Shown here piece by piece: positions 6,123 through 7,855 of a stretch of DNA of 7,855 nucleotides (the first letter of the stretch is position 1; every line of letters starts with the position of its first letter). A model generated the notes under the pieces. That model searched no databases and was not told where the DNA came from. It was given only the letters and a program-made list of their open reading frames with translations. Source of the stretch: Gammaproteobacteria bacterium (GTDB lineage Bacteria > Pseudomonadota > Gammaproteobacteria > SZUA-229); the NCBI GenBank assembly GCA_023136715.1, contig JAGLQT010000079.1, positions 1-7,855 of the forward strand. Direction: 5' to 3'. Both the position numbers and the translations under genes were made by a program.

Positions 6123-7855
6123 GTGTCTAGTAACGATATCAATTCAATTCTCATCGAAAATCGTCAATTTCCACCCAGCGAAGAATTCGTCGCCAATGCC
6201 AGAATCAAACCGGCCGATTTTGCAGCCCTGCACAAACAGGCAGAAGAAGATTATGAAGGTTTCTGGGCAGATCAGGCGAAAAAACATATCGACTGGCACA
6301 AACCCTTTACCACGGTACTTGATGACAGCAAAGCGCCGCACTATCAGTGGTTTACCGATGGCGAGCTGAATCTTTCGTACAACTGCATCGACAAACACCT
6401 TGCCACGCAGGCCGACAAAACCGCGATTATTTTCGAAGGCGAGAAAGGCGATACTCGCCACATTTCCTATCAGCAATTACACGATGAAGTCTGCCAGTTT
6501 GCCAATGGCCTGAAGGCTCGTGGCATCAAAAAAGGCGACCGCGTTGTCATCTACATGCCGATGACCGCAGAAGCTGTGATCGCCATGCAGGCCTGCGCCC
6601 GCATCGGTGCGATTCACTCCGTGGTTTTCGGTGGCTTCTCGGCTGAATCACTGCGCGACCGCATCGATGATGCCGGTGCAGTCATGCTGATCACCGCTGA
6701 TGGTGGCCACCGTGGCGGCAAAATCGTCGAACTGAAAGAAGCCGCCGACAAATCACTGGAAAGAAGTGGCAGCACGATTGAAAACGTCATCGTACTGAAA
6801 CGTACTGGCCACGACATTGCCATGAAAGAAGGCCGTGACCACTGGTGGCACGATATCACCGAAGGCCAAAGCACAGAATGCGAACCAGAATGGGTGAATT
6901 CTACACATCCCCTCTTCCTGCTCTACACCTCCGGCTCTACCGGCAAACCCAAAGGCATCCAGCATTCCACCGCTGGTTACTTGCTCAACGCCATCCTCAC
7001 CAATTTATGGGTGTTCGATTTAAACGATAAAGACATCTTCTGGTGCACCGCCGATGTCGGCTGGATCACTGGCCACACCTACGTCGCTTTTGGTCCATTA
7101 GCCACTGGCTCAACGGTGGTTATATATGAAGGTGCACCCATGGTGCCCGATGCTGGTCGCTTCTGGAAAATCTGTGAAGAATTGAAAGTCACTGTTTTCT
7201 ACACCGCACCAACCGCAATTCGCGCACTGATGAAATTCGGTGACGAATACCCGAATAAATACGACCTGTCCTCCATCCGCCTACTTGGCACTGTAGGCGA
7301 ACCCATCAACCCGAAAGCATGGATGTGGTATCACACAGTAATAGGTAAAGAACGCTGCCCGATTGTCGACACCTGGTGGCAAACCGAAACCGGTTCCAAC
7401 ATGATCGCGCCCATCCCCGGCGCAGTCAGCACCAAACCCGGCTCCTGCACCCTCGCCCTGCCCGGCATCGATGCCGATGTGGTTAACGAAGATGGCGAAT
7501 CCATCACAGAAGCCAACAAAGGTGGTTATCTGGTGATCAAAAAACCTTTCCCCTCCATGGTACAAACTGTCTGGGGTGACGACCAACGTTATGTCGACAC
7601 CTACTTCCCCAAATTCGGCGGCAAGTACTACCTCGCTGGTGACAGCGCCAGAAAAGACGATGACGGTTATTTCTGGATCATGGGAAGAATCGACGACGTA
7701 GTAAATATTTCCGGGCATCGCCTCGGCACCATGGAAGTGGAATCCTCCCTGGTTGCCCACGAACGCGTAGTCGAAGCCGCCGTAGTCAGCCGCCCACACG
7801 AAGTCAAAGGTGAAGCCATCGTCGCCTTCGTTATCTGCAATGGTGAAAGACCCGT
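6123..7855 (+). CDS. acs: Acetyl-CoA synthetase (AMP-forming), C-terminus cut off by the window edge
   Basis: Acs activates acetate with ATP to acetyl-AMP and transfers the acetyl group to CoA, allowing growth on or scavenging of low acetate. The first 577 codons are visible; roughly 75 residues are missing if the length is near the usual 650, including the region of the regulatory acetylated lysine. Visible motifs are the P-loop YTSGSTGKPKG (268-278), GTVGEPINP (389-397), DTWWQTETG (416-424) and YLAGD (503-507). The hinge and CoA region GRIDDVVNISGHRLGT lies at 521-536. The acetate pocket is conserved: Ile315, Thr316, Val391 and Trp419 match Val310, Thr311, Val386 and Trp414 of the Salmonella enzyme. 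The Trp argues for acetate over longer acyl substrates, and Ile at the first position also occurs in other acetyl-CoA synthetases. TETG is followed by SN instead of the more common GG or GF. The start is GTG after GAGGGA. Confidence 0.95.
   Translation, partial: MSSNDINSILIENRQFPPSEEFVANARIKPADFAALHKQAEEDYEGFWADQAKKHIDWHKPFTTVLDDSKAPHYQWFTDGELNLSYNCIDKHLATQADKTAIIFEGEKGDTRHISYQQLHDEVCQFANGLKARGIKKGDRVVIYMPMTAEAVIAMQACARIGAIHSVVFGGFSAESLRDRIDDAGAVMLITADGGHRGGKIVELKEAADKSLERSGSTIENVIVLKRTGHDIAMKEGRDHWWHDITEGQSTECEPEWVNSTHPLFLLYTSGSTGKPKGIQHSTAGYLLNAILTNLWVFDLNDKDIFWCTADVGWITGHTYVAFGPLATGSTVVIYEGAPMVPDAGRFWKICEELKVTVFYTAPTAIRALMKFGDEYPNKYDLSSIRLLGTVGEPINPKAWMWYHTVIGKERCPIVDTWWQTETGSNMIAPIPGAVSTKPGSCTLALPGIDADVVNEDGESITEANKGGYLVIKKPFPSMVQTVWGDDQRYVDTYFPKFGGKYYLAGDSARKDDDGYFWIMGRIDDVVNISGHRLGTMEVESSLVAHERVVEAAVVSRPHEVKGEAIVAFVICNGERP

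Noticed and set aside
7281..7799. A 172-codon open frame on the minus strand opposite acs
   Set aside because: It lies wholly inside the well supported acs gene, has no recognisable motif, and is the expected by-product of acs codon usage.
1..7855. A novel defence, mobile or biosynthetic system
   Set aside because: All coding space is accounted for by six conserved housekeeping genes, and the gaps contain only short regulatory structures.

Overview
The window carries six conserved housekeeping genes of a non-enteric Gammaproteobacterium with mid-range GC content. This placement rests on gene order (guaA/guaB divergent from xseA; dksA next to gluQ) and on protein sequences that closely resemble the E. 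coli versions as I remember them. I cannot name a genus. There is no sign of a mobile element, CRISPR array, prophage, tRNA or rRNA, and no gene-free stretch is longer than about 170 bases.

Layout. On the minus strand, guaB (1554-3011) is followed by guaA (1453 down to the left edge, C-terminus cut off). These are the two steps from IMP to GMP. Their 100-base gap holds a strong hairpin plus T-tract that looks like an intrinsic terminator, which is unexpected inside a classical guaBA operon. A 169-base divergent control region (3012-3180) separates guaB from xseA. It holds a clear guaB promoter with a consensus -10 and a GC-rich discriminator, the signature of stringent control. On the plus strand follow xseA (exonuclease VII large subunit), dksA (RNA polymerase secondary-channel factor), a strong terminator, gluQ (glutamyl-queuosine tRNA-Asp synthetase) and acs (acetyl-CoA synthetase, cut off by the right edge).

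How the parts relate. GuaB and GuaA make GMP, the route to GTP and so to (p)ppGpp. DksA is the cofactor of ppGpp at promoters with GC-rich discriminators, such as the one seen in front of guaB. The dksA-terminator-gluQ arrangement matches that of enteric bacteria, where gluQ depends on read-through from dksA. Here gluQ also has no Shine-Dalgarno sequence and an in-frame stop just upstream that fixes its start.

I found no credible undescribed system. The points worth a second look are regulatory (the guaB-guaA terminator, the guaB promoter, the gluQ start) plus two residue changes in otherwise conserved sites (GuaB Gly359, XseA Asn153).
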